A DNA stretch of 30,709 nt, taken from positions 1 through 30,709 of the forward strand of contig JABIPM010000031.1 of NCBI GenBank assembly GCA_018658955.1, read 5' to 3'. The position numbers and the translations under genes were made by a program. A model generated the notes under the pieces. It saw only the letters and a list, made by a program, of their open reading frames with translations. It searched no databases and had not been told where the DNA came from. The DNA is from Candidatus Woesearchaeota archaeon (GTDB lineage Archaea > Nanobdellota > Nanobdellia > SCGC-AAA011-G17 > UBA489). This document shows positions 8,437 through 15,618 of this stretch, piece by piece; within the stretch, counting starts at the first letter, position 1; every line of letters starts with the position of its first letter.

Positions 8437-8510
8437 TGGACCGGTCGGGATTTGAACCCGAAGTCTCATCCGTGCCACGGACACGTCATACCAGGTTAGA
8501 CCACCGGCCC
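8437..8510 (-). tRNA. tRNA-Ala (GGC)
   Basis: A 74-nt cloverleaf on the minus strand. Acceptor GGGCCGG pairs with CCGGTCC and contains the alanine identity pair G3-U70. The D stem is GTC/GAC, anticodon stem TGTCC/GGATG around loop GTGGCAC with anticodon GGC, and T stem TCGGG/CCCGA. Discriminator A; CCA not encoded; no intron. The 5' end is 1 nt after the GlyRS stop codon, so it is likely released from the GlyRS transcript by processing or has a promoter inside that gene. Confidence 0.93.
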
Positions 8511-8511
8511 A

Positions 8512-10047
8512 TTAAACAGATTCAAACTTAACAGTTCCTTTTAGAAGTTCTCTAATTAAATTATTCAATTCAGAAATCTTAACTCTCTTCTGTTCTTCAG
8601 AATCTCTGTCCCTTAAAGTAACAGTATCATCTTTCGAACTATCATGATCAACAGTAATGCAGTAAGCAGTTCCACTTTCAGCTGCACGCAAATATCTTTT
8701 CCCAATACTTCCTGATTGATCGTACTCTACAACAAAGTCACTTTCCAATTGAACTTTAACCTCATTAGCTTTTTCAGGCATTCCTTCTTTTTTCATTAAA
8801 GGGAATACTGCAACATCAACAGGGGCTAAATGGTAAGGCAACTTAAACATAGTTTTACCTTCTTTCTTTCCCATTTTAGAATAGAATAAATCTAATAATG
8901 CAAATAATGGTCTATCAATCCCAAATGCAATTTCTAATACATGAGGAGTAATATCTTTATTCTCATCATTTTTTGCAGTTAAATTTTGCTTTGAAAATTT
9001 AGAATGTTGTAATAAATCATAATCTGTTCTATCGTGGATTCCACAAACTTCTGTCCAACCAAAACTATTCAACTTAATTTCAATATCCCATGCATCATCA
9101 GCATAGAACGCTTTTTCATCAGGATGGTGCTGTCTTATTCTAATTCTATCTTCAGGGATTCCCATATTGATAAATTGCTTATATGCCAGCCAAACACACC
9201 AGGCGTAGGCCTTAGATTGGAATAACTTCTTCTTTATTCCGTCAGCAACACTCATCATAATCTGTGCTTTCTCAGCTTTTTGTAATTTATAATCCCAAAT
9301 AGGTAATTTTTCTTTCTTAATTAATTCATATCTTTCCCAATCATTTTTCTTAGAAGGATCAATAAATAATTGGCCTTCGGCCTGAGTAAATTCTCTGCCC
9401 CTCAAAACACTCTGTCTAGGACTAATCTCATTTCTAAATGCTTTTCCAATTTGGAAAATACCTACTGGTAATTTTCTTCTAAAGAATTCATAATATCTCT
9501 TAAATGGAATATACGTTACTGTTGCAGTTTCTGGTCTCAATGAACTTTCAATACCTGCAACTTTAGTTTTCATCATTAAACTTTGTGTTTTAATCTCATA
9601 AGTAAATTCACCTTTGCAAGAAGGACATTTTATTTTTTCCTTAGAAATAAAATCAATTAATTCTTGATCAGAGTATGCATCTGCACTAATATCATGGTTT
9701 TCTTCAATTAACTTATCAGCCCTAAAAACTGATTTACATTTACTGCAATTAATTATTCTATCTTCAAAAGTATCTAAATGTCCTGAAGCTTTCCAAACAA
9801 CATCAGGTAAAACAATCGGACATTCTACTTCCCAAAATCCATTAGTTTGAAAAGTTCTTCTAACAATATTTTCTACTTTATCTTTCAGTAGTTTTCCCAT
9901 TGGCCCATAAGAATAGAATCCAGCAACCCCGCCATAAATTTCAGGAAATGGTCCCCAAATAAAGCTCTTGCTTTGCATAAAAGAACTCAAGTTAGTAAGA
10001 AACTCTTCTCTTTTTTTCTTGTTGACCTTGACTGGATTGTTAGGCAT
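8512..10047 (-). CDS. glyS: Glycyl-tRNA synthetase, archaeal/eukaryotic class II type
   Basis: 511 residues from the chosen start MPNNPVKVNK. FIWGPFPEIYGGVAGFYSYG leads the catalytic domain. Motif 2 is FRNEISPRQSVLRGREFTQA, motif 3 HVLEIAFGIDRPLFALLD, and the insertion holds two CxxC pairs (NCSKCKS and KCPSCKG). The C-terminal anticodon-binding domain begins near VDVAVFPLMKKEGMPEKANE. The enzyme charges tRNA-Gly. The frame stays open to 10143, but that would overlap the dph2 start, and a minus-strand ATTATAAATC box at about 10067-10076 is about 25 bp before 10047, so the inner methionine is preferred; Met at 10059 is the alternative. Confidence 0.93.
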   Translation of the reverse strand: MPNNPVKVNKKKREEFLTNLSSFMQSKSFIWGPFPEIYGGVAGFYSYGPMGKLLKDKVENIVRRTFQTNGFWEVECPIVLPDVVWKASGHLDTFEDRIINCSKCKSVFRADKLIEENHDISADAYSDQELIDFISKEKIKCPSCKGEFTYEIKTQSLMMKTKVAGIESSLRPETATVTYIPFKRYYEFFRRKLPVGIFQIGKAFRNEISPRQSVLRGREFTQAEGQLFIDPSKKNDWERYELIKKEKLPIWDYKLQKAEKAQIMMSVADGIKKKLFQSKAYAWCVWLAYKQFINMGIPEDRIRIRQHHPDEKAFYADDAWDIEIKLNSFGWTEVCGIHDRTDYDLLQHSKFSKQNLTAKNDENKDITPHVLEIAFGIDRPLFALLDLFYSKMGKKEGKTMFKLPYHLAPVDVAVFPLMKKEGMPEKANEVKVQLESDFVVEYDQSGSIGKRYLRAAESGTAYCITVDHDSSKDDTVTLRDRDSEEQKRVKISELNNLIRELLKGTVKFESV

Positions 10048-10111
10048 AAACCAATGCATAGGAGAAGATTTATAATGCTTTCCTATACTCTCTAGGCTAT
10101 AGGTAACCAAA
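10048..10111. promoter_or_regulatory. Compact divergent promoter, GlyRS / Dph2
   Basis: The 64 bp between the two leaderless-looking starts contain TTTATAATGC at 10069-10078. It reads as a TATA box for GlyRS on the minus strand (about 25 bp before its ATG). For dph2, CTATACTC at about 10083-10090 is some 25 bp before the ATG. No SD is visible for either gene. Confidence 0.45.
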
Positions 10112-11098
10112 ATGTACACATTTGAAGAAGACAAGCTAATCACAGAATTAAATCAAAAAAAACCAAAGAGAGTGCTATTGCAGCTTCCTGAAGGCATAAA
10201 ACGAGAAGGGCTCAGGATTTCCAATCTAATTAGAGAAAAGACTCTCACAGAAGTAATTCTTTCAGGTGAACCATTATGGGGGGCATGTGATGTAGCAGTA
10301 AATGAGGCTAAAACTCTTGGCTGCGAGATGATTATTATCTATGGCCATGCCAAGTTTGTAAATTCAGATTTTCCAATTTTATATTTGGAAGCAAGATACG
10401 AATCAGACATTACTAAAATTGTAAAAAAATCTCTACCTAAATTAGAATCTTTTAAGAAAATAGCTTTAGCAACTTCTGTTCAGCATATTCATCAAATTCC
10501 TCAAGTAACAAAATTAATTGAAGAAACAGGATTAGAAGTAATTGTTCCAGAGGCAAAAGGAAATGCGTTCTATGATGGACAAGTACTTGGTTGTGAATAC
10601 AGCTCATTCAAATTAATTGCAGACAAAGTTGATGCAGTAGTAATAGTTGCAAATAAATTTCACGCACTAGGTGTTGCAATGAGTATAAACAAACCAGTAA
10701 TTTTGGTTGACCCTTTCAATGAGGAAATTCATAACATGGATGAGTTTAAAGATAAAATAATCAGACAAAGATTTGCAGCAATTGAAAAAGCAAAACAAGC
10801 AAAGAAAATTGGAATTATAATCGGAACAAAATTAGGTCAAAAATTTGGTTCATTTGAATTTGTTAAAGAAAAATTAAAGAAAATAAACAAAGAATATGTT
10901 ATGATTTCAATGTCAGAAATAACTAATGATAAATTAATAAATCTTTATGATATTGAAGCATTTGTAGAGTTAGCTTGTCCCAGGATAGCAATTGACGCTG
11001 CAGGGATGTTTGATAAACCCCTATTAACTGCCAGAGAATTCGCAGTTCTTTGTGGGGATTTAGAATGGAATGATCTTTTAGAAAAAGGTTTTCTTTAA
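10112..11098 (+). CDS. dph2: Diphthamide biosynthesis enzyme Dph2 (3-amino-3-carboxypropyl transferase)
   Basis: 328 residues, matching archaeal Dph2. The three cysteines that bind the 4Fe-4S cluster are Cys59 (PLWGACDVA), Cys161 (QVLGCEYSS) and Cys289 (VELACPRIAID), at the spacing known for the family. The enzyme performs the first step of diphthamide formation, moving the aminocarboxypropyl group of SAM to a histidine of elongation factor aEF2 by non-classical radical chemistry. The last 17 codons are repeated imperfectly at 11683-11733, beyond a toxin-antitoxin pair. Confidence 0.95.
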   Translation: MYTFEEDKLITELNQKKPKRVLLQLPEGIKREGLRISNLIREKTLTEVILSGEPLWGACDVAVNEAKTLGCEMIIIYGHAKFVNSDFPILYLEARYESDITKIVKKSLPKLESFKKIALATSVQHIHQIPQVTKLIEETGLEVIVPEAKGNAFYDGQVLGCEYSSFKLIADKVDAVVIVANKFHALGVAMSINKPVILVDPFNEEIHNMDEFKDKIIRQRFAAIEKAKQAKKIGIIIGTKLGQKFGSFEFVKEKLKKINKEYVMISMSEITNDKLINLYDIEAFVELACPRIAIDAAGMFDKPLLTAREFAVLCGDLEWNDLLEKGFL

Positions 11099-11099
11099 C
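11049..11099 (+). repeat. Direct repeat copy 1: 3' end of dph2
   Basis: This stretch holds the final codons and stop of dph2. It recurs at 11683-11733 at an offset of exactly 634 bp, with six mismatches over 51 bp and only two over the 41-bp core 11058-11098. The two copies enclose the toxin-antitoxin genes. See the partner entry. Confidence 0.9.
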
Positions 11100-11441
11100 T
11101 CAAAATTCTTCTTCACCAAGATTCCTAAGAACAAACTTTATTCTATCAATAACTTCTTGTTGATCTTTCTTTTCAGACATCCCGACGAATTTAATAAAAA
11201 TATCTTTTAATTCTTCTACAGATAAAAATTTAATCTTAAACCTATTAGTAACAAAATAAAATCTAAATTTACCATATTTTATTTCTTTGACAACAATATT
11301 TCCGACCACTCCAACTGCAGTTCCTTTTTTTGGATACTCCCCTAAAGAGTTCATTAAATCAATAATCTTATTTGCTTCAGAATTATCAAACTTTTTTCTA
11401 ATTTTGTTAAAAAGGGAATTAGTAATTAAGATTTTGGCCAT
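11100..11441 (-). CDS. RelE-like toxin of a type II toxin-antitoxin pair
   Basis: 113 residues. The fold suggested is RelE/ParE-like: an N-terminal helix pair (LFNKIRKKFDNSEANKIIDL), then a beta-rich core GNIVVKEIKYGKFRFYFV with conserved basic and aromatic residues, then FLSVEELKDIF. RelE-type toxins cleave mRNA on the ribosome, but the target is not provable here. The gene starts 1 nt after the antitoxin stop and its own stop lies 1 nt from the dph2 stop (convergent). It is enclosed, with the antitoxin, between the two dph2-end repeats, which suggests gain by insertion. Confidence 0.65.
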   Translation of the reverse strand: MAKILITNSLFNKIRKKFDNSEANKIIDLMNSLGEYPKKGTAVGVVGNIVVKEIKYGKFRFYFVTNRFKIKFLSVEELKDIFIKFVGMSEKKDQQEVIDRIKFVLRNLGEEEF

Positions 11442-11442
11442 T

Positions 11443-11634
11443 TTATTTTGCCAATTTTTTCTTAGCTTCTTTTAATGTAATGCAATCATTTTCATCCATT
11501 AATAGGTCATATAATTGTCTTTCTTTAGCACTATCATAAAGCCTTTCCAGAATCACTTCATAAGTTTCTCCTTTATGTCCAAATTCTTTTATTTTGTCTC
11601 TTATCTCTGTAGAGATAGATATGGTTGTATTCAT
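11443..11634 (-). CDS. Small antitoxin, ribbon-helix-helix-like
   Basis: 63 residues. The N-terminal NTTISISTEIRDKIKEFGH with GETYEVILERLYD resembles the short strand-helix-helix of archaeal antitoxins paired with RelE toxins. The C-terminal part (KERQLYDLLMDENDCITLKE) is the probable toxin-neutralising segment. It is the first gene of the pair, and the promoter holds a 19-bp perfect palindrome 4 bp before its ATG, as expected for autorepression by the antitoxin or the complex. Confidence 0.7.
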   Translation of the reverse strand: MNTTISISTEIRDKIKEFGHKGETYEVILERLYDSAKERQLYDLLMDENDCITLKEAKKKLAK

Positions 11635-11637
11635 AAC

Positions 11638-11665
11638 AATTATAATGGTTATAATTATATATAAG
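11638..11665 (-). promoter_or_regulatory. Promoter and palindromic operator of the toxin-antitoxin operon
   Basis: AATTATAATGGTTATAATT (11638-11656) is a perfect palindrome with 8-bp arms and a 3-bp centre, ending 4 bp before the antitoxin ATG. The AT-rich TATATATAAGG (11655-11665) beside it is the TATA-box candidate on the minus strand. A dimeric antitoxin bound here would cover the transcription start. Confidence 0.7.
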
Positions 11666-11682
11666 GATTATGTTTTAGAGAG

Positions 11683-11733
11683 TTTGTAGAAATTTAGAAT
11701 GGAATGCTCTTTTAGAAAAAGGATTTCTTTAAT
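11683..11733 (+). repeat. Direct repeat copy 2: remnant of the dph2 3' end
   Basis: It matches 11049-11099 without gaps, with six substitutions. In the dph2 frame it still reads VCRNLEWNALLEKGFL and a TAA stop, against LCGDLEWNDLLEKGFL in the intact gene. Upstream of it the similarity ends and the toxin-antitoxin promoter begins. The TTAA at its end supplies the stop of the next minus-strand gene. It is a fossil of a gene end rather than an expressed unit. Confidence 0.9.
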
Positions 11734-12160
11734 TTAACGAAATAATTGGCGGCAGTTTGGATGCGCAGGAAGATCTACAGGACCCAGCTTCATTAGCAAG
11801 AGTTTTTCTCATGTTCCCAACAGCATGGAAGCAACGAGCTGATTGTGCCTGAGAGATAATTCCATTTCTTGAAAGTAGAAAACAAAATTGTTGCATTTTT
11901 TTAAGAATTGGATCATTTTCATTAACAATCTTATTGCAGCAGTTAAAACAATCCATATAATCTTGTTCATTCTGACAATCTTCAAAATTACTTTCCATTT
12001 GGCCATTTTCAATTTCTTCTGGAGAAATTTTTACAACCGATCCGTCAGGATTAAACTCAAAACCTGCTGGTTGCATTCCACTAATTTCACTTTCAAAATT
12101 TCCAGCAAACATAGCCACTGCTAATAACAGTCCAACAGTTAAAACAAAACCTCTTTCCAT
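11729..12160 (-). CDS. Secreted cysteine-rich protein, function unknown
   Basis: 143 residues. An N-terminal hydrophobic segment (FVLTVGLLLAVAMFAG, about 5-20) is a signal peptide or anchor. Eight cysteines follow, at 62, 71, 74, 75, 93, 110, 128 and 132. The even number and spacing suggest four disulphides in a small helical extracellular domain. I do not recognise the family. Its stop codon lies in the TTAA that also ends the dph2 remnant, so before the insertion the two genes probably ended tail to tail at that site. A minus-strand TATA-like AGTTTTATATAC is found around 12180-12192, just upstream of the start. Confidence 0.7.
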   Translation of the reverse strand: MERGFVLTVGLLLAVAMFAGNFESEISGMQPAGFEFNPDGSVVKISPEEIENGQMESNFEDCQNEQDYMDCFNCCNKIVNENDPILKKMQQFCFLLSRNGIISQAQSARCFHAVGNMRKTLANEAGSCRSSCASKLPPIISLN

Positions 12161-12190
12161 AAATTAACTAACTGAAACTAGTATATAAAA

Positions 12191-12724
12191 CTATTTCTTA
12201 ACTTTCAACTTCTCAATCTTAGTCTTCTCAGAAATAATTCCACTATTTCCAGTAGGATCTTCAATTACAATCTTTAATGGCAAGTCTCCACATTCAACTT
12301 TCCAAAGTTTCTTTAACAAATTCTTAGCACTTTTTCTTTCTTTAGAATCATCACTATTATCTCTTACTCTCTCAATAATTTTCTTAAATCTATTTAATAC
12401 GCCTTCAATATTAGAAATATATCCATTAGACGCAGGCCCAGGACGAACACTCATCTTCAAACCAGTAACCTTTACTGTTGCATTTGAACCCTTCACAACA
12501 CGAACTTTCAAGTCTTCAGCACTTTCAACATTAAATGTTAATTTGCAAGCCTCTTTAATTTCTGCAGCTTCTAAATCTGACTTAGAGTAATTACATTCTT
12601 TATTGGCACAGTTCATAGAAAAGATAAAAACTTTTCCAAAAAAAGCCACATCGACTTCATCTTCCATTAAAGTTAGTGTATCTTTTCCACAAAAAACACA
12701 TTTTTGACCTTTTAGTTCTTCCAT
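12191..12724 (-). CDS. ZPR1-type zinc finger protein
   Basis: 177 residues, a single-module archaeal ZPR1. The zinc finger has CVFC (Cys9, Cys12) and CANKEC (Cys39, Cys44), followed by the family beta-domain with SAEDLKVRVVKGSNATVKV, SVRPGPASNGYISNIEGVL and the C-terminal VIEDPTGNSGI. Eukaryotic ZPR1 is a chaperone for eEF1A; the archaeal role is not settled, but an aEF1A link is plausible. It is the last gene of the leftward cluster that begins at FtsZ, with its own AT-rich promoter in the 36-bp gap to SepF. Confidence 0.9.
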   Translation of the reverse strand: MEELKGQKCVFCGKDTLTLMEDEVDVAFFGKVFIFSMNCANKECNYSKSDLEAAEIKEACKLTFNVESAEDLKVRVVKGSNATVKVTGLKMSVRPGPASNGYISNIEGVLNRFKKIIERVRDNSDDSKERKSAKNLLKKLWKVECGDLPLKIVIEDPTGNSGIISEKTKIEKLKVKK

Positions 12725-12760
12725 AGAATAAACCTAGAATATAAATTTAAAAAACTTTGC

Positions 12761-13156
12761 TTAATGAAGTTCTTCAGTTCCTCTACTTCTATGAACTCTT
12801 GCAAAAGCAGGGGTAACTACTATCCAATCTTCAGAAATTCCTGCAATATCTCCTTCGATTGCATCACAAGTTTTCTTTAATTTGTTAATAGTTCTCTTTA
12901 ATTCAACAATATCCTTATCTTTCAAAGGTTTAATATTAATTAATGCGATAGTGTATCCCTCTCTAAGAGCATCTAAACTTTCTTTGATATCATCAAAGCT
13001 ATTTACTACAAAAGATCTTACAGAGATCTTAGAATTTCTTCCAACATGTCTAGAAGGATCTATTTCTACATATTCATCCTCTCCGAAAGCCTCATCGAAT
13101 TCATCGACTTTATTGCCTATCCCTAAGGAATTTCTTAATTTTGAAAACATTGCCAT
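12761..13156 (-). CDS. sepF: Archaeal SepF, FtsZ membrane anchor
   Basis: 131 residues. An N-terminal amphipathic helix (MAMFSKLRNSLGIG) fits the membrane-targeting helix of SepF, an acidic linker follows, and the core from about 45 has the SepF fold: VRSFVVNSFDDIKESLDALR, then ALINIKPLKDKDIVELKRT, then DAIEGDIAGISEDWIVVTP. Archaeal SepF tethers FtsZ to the membrane at mid-cell. FtsZ itself is 2.7 kb upstream on the same strand, which supports the call. A leader of about 40 nt with TTTTTATATACC upstream is seen on the minus strand. Confidence 0.9.
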   Translation of the reverse strand: MAMFSKLRNSLGIGNKVDEFDEAFGEDEYVEIDPSRHVGRNSKISVRSFVVNSFDDIKESLDALREGYTIALINIKPLKDKDIVELKRTINKLKKTCDAIEGDIAGISEDWIVVTPAFARVHRSRGTEELH

Positions 13157-13216
13157 TTTGTATACCTATTTAGTGATTACTAGTGAGGAGTGGTATATAA
13201 AAATTTCTGTACAAGA

Positions 13217-13459
13217 TTACTTACTTTCCAGCGCACTTATCGCGCTCCAAAGTTGAGTTCTTGTAAACATAGGGATATTAGAGTCATTTGATAATTCATC
13301 TAGGCACTGAATTGCCTTATCCACCGAAACTTCTACAGAGTCACCGTCATTTTTTAAACAAGATATTGTGTCCTGGACTTTAGTTCTAACATTGTTGGGC
13401 ACAGTATTGTCCTCTTGAATTGAGGATAGTAGTTCCAAAACATTAGTCATATTTTCCAT
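13217..13459 (-). CDS. UPF0147 family protein
   Basis: 80 residues, all-helical, matching the archaeal UPF0147 family: LELLSSIQEDNTVPNNVRTK, then SVDKAIQCLDELSNDSNIP, then FTRTQLWSAISALES. The family is small, cytoplasmic and of unknown function, often beside prefoldin and ribosomal genes as here. It lies 54 bp after prefoldin beta in the same direction. Confidence 0.9.
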   Translation of the reverse strand: MENMTNVLELLSSIQEDNTVPNNVRTKVQDTISCLKNDGDSVEVSVDKAIQCLDELSNDSNIPMFTRTQLWSAISALESK

Positions 13460-13513
13460 TTTTATATATCTCTGAATAAAAGTGATAATCTGATACTTAA
13501 TCTATTTAAAAAA

Positions 13514-13858
13514 TTATTTGTTAGGGTTTTGTTTTTGCATTTCTTCCATCAACTTTTTTTGGATGGTTTCAAACTGTTCCCTAAAACTCTTTTCTTGTTT
13601 TTCCATACTTTCCGATCTGGATTTTAACAATTCAATTTTTTCACTAAGATCTTTTACTAAATCATCTTTTTCTGTTTCAATCATTACTGGCCCAATAATT
13701 TTGTAAGGCTTTCCTTCATAATTTTCAATTTCTTTTAAAGAATTTTCACTTTCAACTAATTGTAATTGGAAGTTTTGTTTTTGCATTTCAATACTTTTCA
13801 AATTTTGTTCAAGCATTTGTAACTGTGCAATCTCATTTTCCATTGTTTTTTCTACCAT
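13514..13858 (-). CDS. pfdB: Prefoldin subunit beta
   Basis: 114 residues. Two long coiled-coil helices (about 5-50 and 70-110) flank a beta-hairpin region ENYEGKPYKIIGPVMIETEK, the typical layout of the beta subunit. With prefoldin alpha it forms the hexameric chaperone that passes unfolded proteins to the thermosome. The start is 2 nt after the Rpo12 stop, in the order eL43, rpo12, pfdB common in archaea. Confidence 0.92.
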   Translation of the reverse strand: MVEKTMENEIAQLQMLEQNLKSIEMQKQNFQLQLVESENSLKEIENYEGKPYKIIGPVMIETEKDDLVKDLSEKIELLKSRSESMEKQEKSFREQFETIQKKLMEEMQKQNPNK

Positions 13859-13860
13859 TT

Positions 13861-13998
13861 TTAAACCGCCTTCACCGTTGTACTTACGCTTCTTTCTTTG
13901 TATAAAACTTTATATCCACAATATGGACATCTAATTTTTTTCTTAATGTAATCTGGTTTTACATGCTTTTTACAATTAAAACATTTATAGTCTGTCAT
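13861..13998 (-). CDS. rpo12: DNA-directed RNA polymerase subunit Rpo12 (RpoP)
   Basis: 45 residues, read directly: MTDYKCFNCKKHVKPDY, then IRCPYCGYKVLYKERS. Two CxxC pairs (CFNC and CPYC) form the zinc ribbon of archaeal Rpo12, the counterpart of eukaryotic Rpb12, which helps assemble the RNA polymerase platform. It starts 1 nt after the eL43 stop and ends 2 nt before prefoldin beta, so it sits inside one transcript. Confidence 0.93.
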   Translation of the reverse strand: MTDYKCFNCKKHVKPDYIKKKIRCPYCGYKVLYKERSVSTTVKAV

Positions 13999-13999
13999 T

Positions 14000-14209
14000 T
14001 TATTTAGGCGTATATGCCCCTCCAGTAAATTTTGCTTCACATTTTCTACATTGATAAATTCCTAATGAAATTCTCTTAGCCTTAATCTCTCCACAACTAG
14101 GGCAGGGATGCTTAGCCTTCTGCTTTCTTTCAATATTATTTACTTTCCTTCTGATCTTGGTTCCATATCTAGCCCCAAATCTTCCTGCAGGTCCTTTTGT
14201 ATTTGCCAT
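14000..14209 (-). CDS. rpl37ae: Large ribosomal subunit protein eL43 (L37Ae)
   Basis: 69 residues with GRFGARYGTKIRRKVNNIER at the N-terminus and a zinc ribbon CPSCGE...CRKCEAKFTGGAYTP, as in archaeal eL43. It binds 23S rRNA in the 50S subunit. It is preceded by tRNA-Pro (18 nt upstream) and followed after 1 nt by rpo12. Confidence 0.95.
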   Translation of the reverse strand: MANTKGPAGRFGARYGTKIRRKVNNIERKQKAKHPCPSCGEIKAKRISLGIYQCRKCEAKFTGGAYTPK

Positions 14210-14227
14210 TTTTTTTATACCATCAAG

Positions 14228-14301
14228 TGAGGCTGCACGGATTTGAACCGTGATAACCAGGTCCCAAACCTGGAAGGATAACCAAATTACCTCACAGCCT
14301 C
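14228..14301 (-). tRNA. tRNA-Pro (TGG)
   Basis: A 74-nt cloverleaf on the minus strand. Acceptor GAGGCTG pairs with CAGCCTC, anticodon stem CCAGG/CCTGG surrounds loop TTTGGGA with anticodon TGG, and T stem CACGG/CCGTG. Discriminator A; no encoded CCA; no intron. It lies between uL11 (stop 5 nt before the tRNA 5' end) and eL43, in the same direction, so it is probably cut from a polycistronic protein transcript. Confidence 0.93.
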
Positions 14302-14306
14302 AACAA

Positions 14307-14966
14307 TTATTTTGATTCGTCCTCCTTCTTCTTCTCTTCAGCACTTTCTTCTTTAACTTCTTCAGGTTTAGCTTCTTTTTCTTTTTCTGCTTTCCCTTGC
14401 TTCTTAGCAAAAGTTTTATCTAATCCTGCTTGAACTTCTTCAAGTTGAGTTTTTAGCTCTTTAAGTTTTTCAGCACTAGCTTCTGGATTGTCTGAATCAA
14501 TTATGCTATTATATTTACCTTCAGCTAATAGTTCATTAAATTTACTTGAAATATTGCCTTCAATTAATACACCTACACTGTTACATGTTCCGGCAACTGC
14601 CCGCATGCTTGCACGTAAGTCTACGGAAAATAAACTTTCCATTTTCATCTTTGCAACTTTGATTAATTGTTCAACTGAAATGTTCCCCACTTTCTTTTTC
14701 TCAGGTTCTCCACTTCCAGTTTTTATCCCTATTTCATTCTTAATTAATTCTGAAGCAGGTGGACTCTTTACTGTAATCGTATATGTTTTTGCTTTTTCAT
14801 CAACATCTAACTCTACTGGAACTTTAAGTCCTTTGTAAGTCATTGTTTTTTCATTAACATCTTTTAGAATTCCTTGCATGTCCATCTTTAGAGGTCCTAA
14901 AGTTTGAGCCATAGCAGGAGTAGTACTAGCTTTTCCGCCTTCAATCATTAATTTTATTTTTATCAT
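14307..14966 (-). CDS. rplK: Large ribosomal subunit protein uL11
   Basis: 219 residues. The core fits uL11: MIKIKLMIEGGKASTTPAMA, then GPLKMDMQGILKDVNEKT, then the C-terminal RNA-binding domain with AVAGTCNSVGVLIEG. uL11 binds the GTPase-associated centre with uL10 and aL12. The usual archaeal length is about 160 residues, so the last 55 or so (Glu/Lys-rich) form an unusually long charged tail. It starts 4 nt after the Spt5 stop. Confidence 0.95.
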   Translation of the reverse strand: MIKIKLMIEGGKASTTPAMAQTLGPLKMDMQGILKDVNEKTMTYKGLKVPVELDVDEKAKTYTITVKSPPASELIKNEIGIKTGSGEPEKKKVGNISVEQLIKVAKMKMESLFSVDLRASMRAVAGTCNSVGVLIEGNISSKFNELLAEGKYNSIIDSDNPEASAEKLKELKTQLEEVQAGLDKTFAKKQGKAEKEKEAKPEEVKEESAEEKKKEDESK

Positions 14967-14970
14967 TTTC

Positions 14971-15609
14971 TTACAAATTTATATTGAAATCATCGTCATC
15001 GTTAAGACTTAAATCGACATCATCGTCAACTCTCTGATCTTTCTTCTTCTTTTTGATTTCTTTTACATCATTCTGTTCTTCCTCTTTTAAAGTTTCCTCA
15101 ACAGATTGTTTAACTTCCACTCTTTCTTCAGGAACTTGTTCTCTGTTCATTACACTGCTAGCAGAAGATTCTTCTCTTCTAATAACCTTTACAGAATCAA
15201 TCTTTACTGTAATTGGAATTGGAACTGCAGCTTCTAATAATTCAACTACTACTTCCTCTTTAGCCAGATCAATTCTAGTAACTTTAGCTTCTTCTCTCTT
15301 GAATGGTCCACTAATTATTTCTACAACATCTCCAGTGATAATGTTAATTTGAATTTTGACATGTTCTAACATGTGTTCGATTTCTTGATAATCTATTGGT
15401 TTAGGTAATAGTCCTCTTGCATAAGGCACTTTTTGATAACATTCTTCAGCAAATTCTCTATTTTCAGCTTCAACAAAAATATATCCCCTCATTCCATGAG
15501 CTTTGATAATACTATCTATGGGGAGTCCTTTTTTTTCAATGTTTGCCGTAACAAAATCGAAAACTTGATCTTCTCTATTTGAGGTTGTTCTTAATGCGAA
15601 TATTGCCAT
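14971..15609 (-). CDS. spt5: Transcription elongation factor Spt5 (NusG)
   Basis: 212 residues. An NGN domain fills about 1-90 (FALRTTSNREDQVFDFV, GYIFVEAENREFAEECYQK, YARGLLPKPI), followed by a KOW motif (GDVVEIISGPFKREEAKVTR) at about 105-140. The C-terminal 60 residues are a charged tail with a final Asp run (VDLSLNDDDDFNI), an extension over the usual archaeal length of about 150. With Spt4 it binds the clamp of RNA polymerase and promotes elongation. Order secE, spt5, uL11 is the conserved one. Confidence 0.94.
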   Translation of the reverse strand: MAIFALRTTSNREDQVFDFVTANIEKKGLPIDSIIKAHGMRGYIFVEAENREFAEECYQKVPYARGLLPKPIDYQEIEHMLEHVKIQINIITGDVVEIISGPFKREEAKVTRIDLAKEEVVVELLEAAVPIPITVKIDSVKVIRREESSASSVMNREQVPEERVEVKQSVEETLKEEEQNDVKEIKKKKKDQRVDDDVDLSLNDDDDFNINL

Positions 15610-15618
15610 ATTTTTTCC

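Noticed and set aside
10048..10143. N-terminal extension of the GlyRS frame up to 10143
   Set aside because: It would overlap the divergent dph2 start, adds no family sequence, and the TATA box fits the inner start at 10047.
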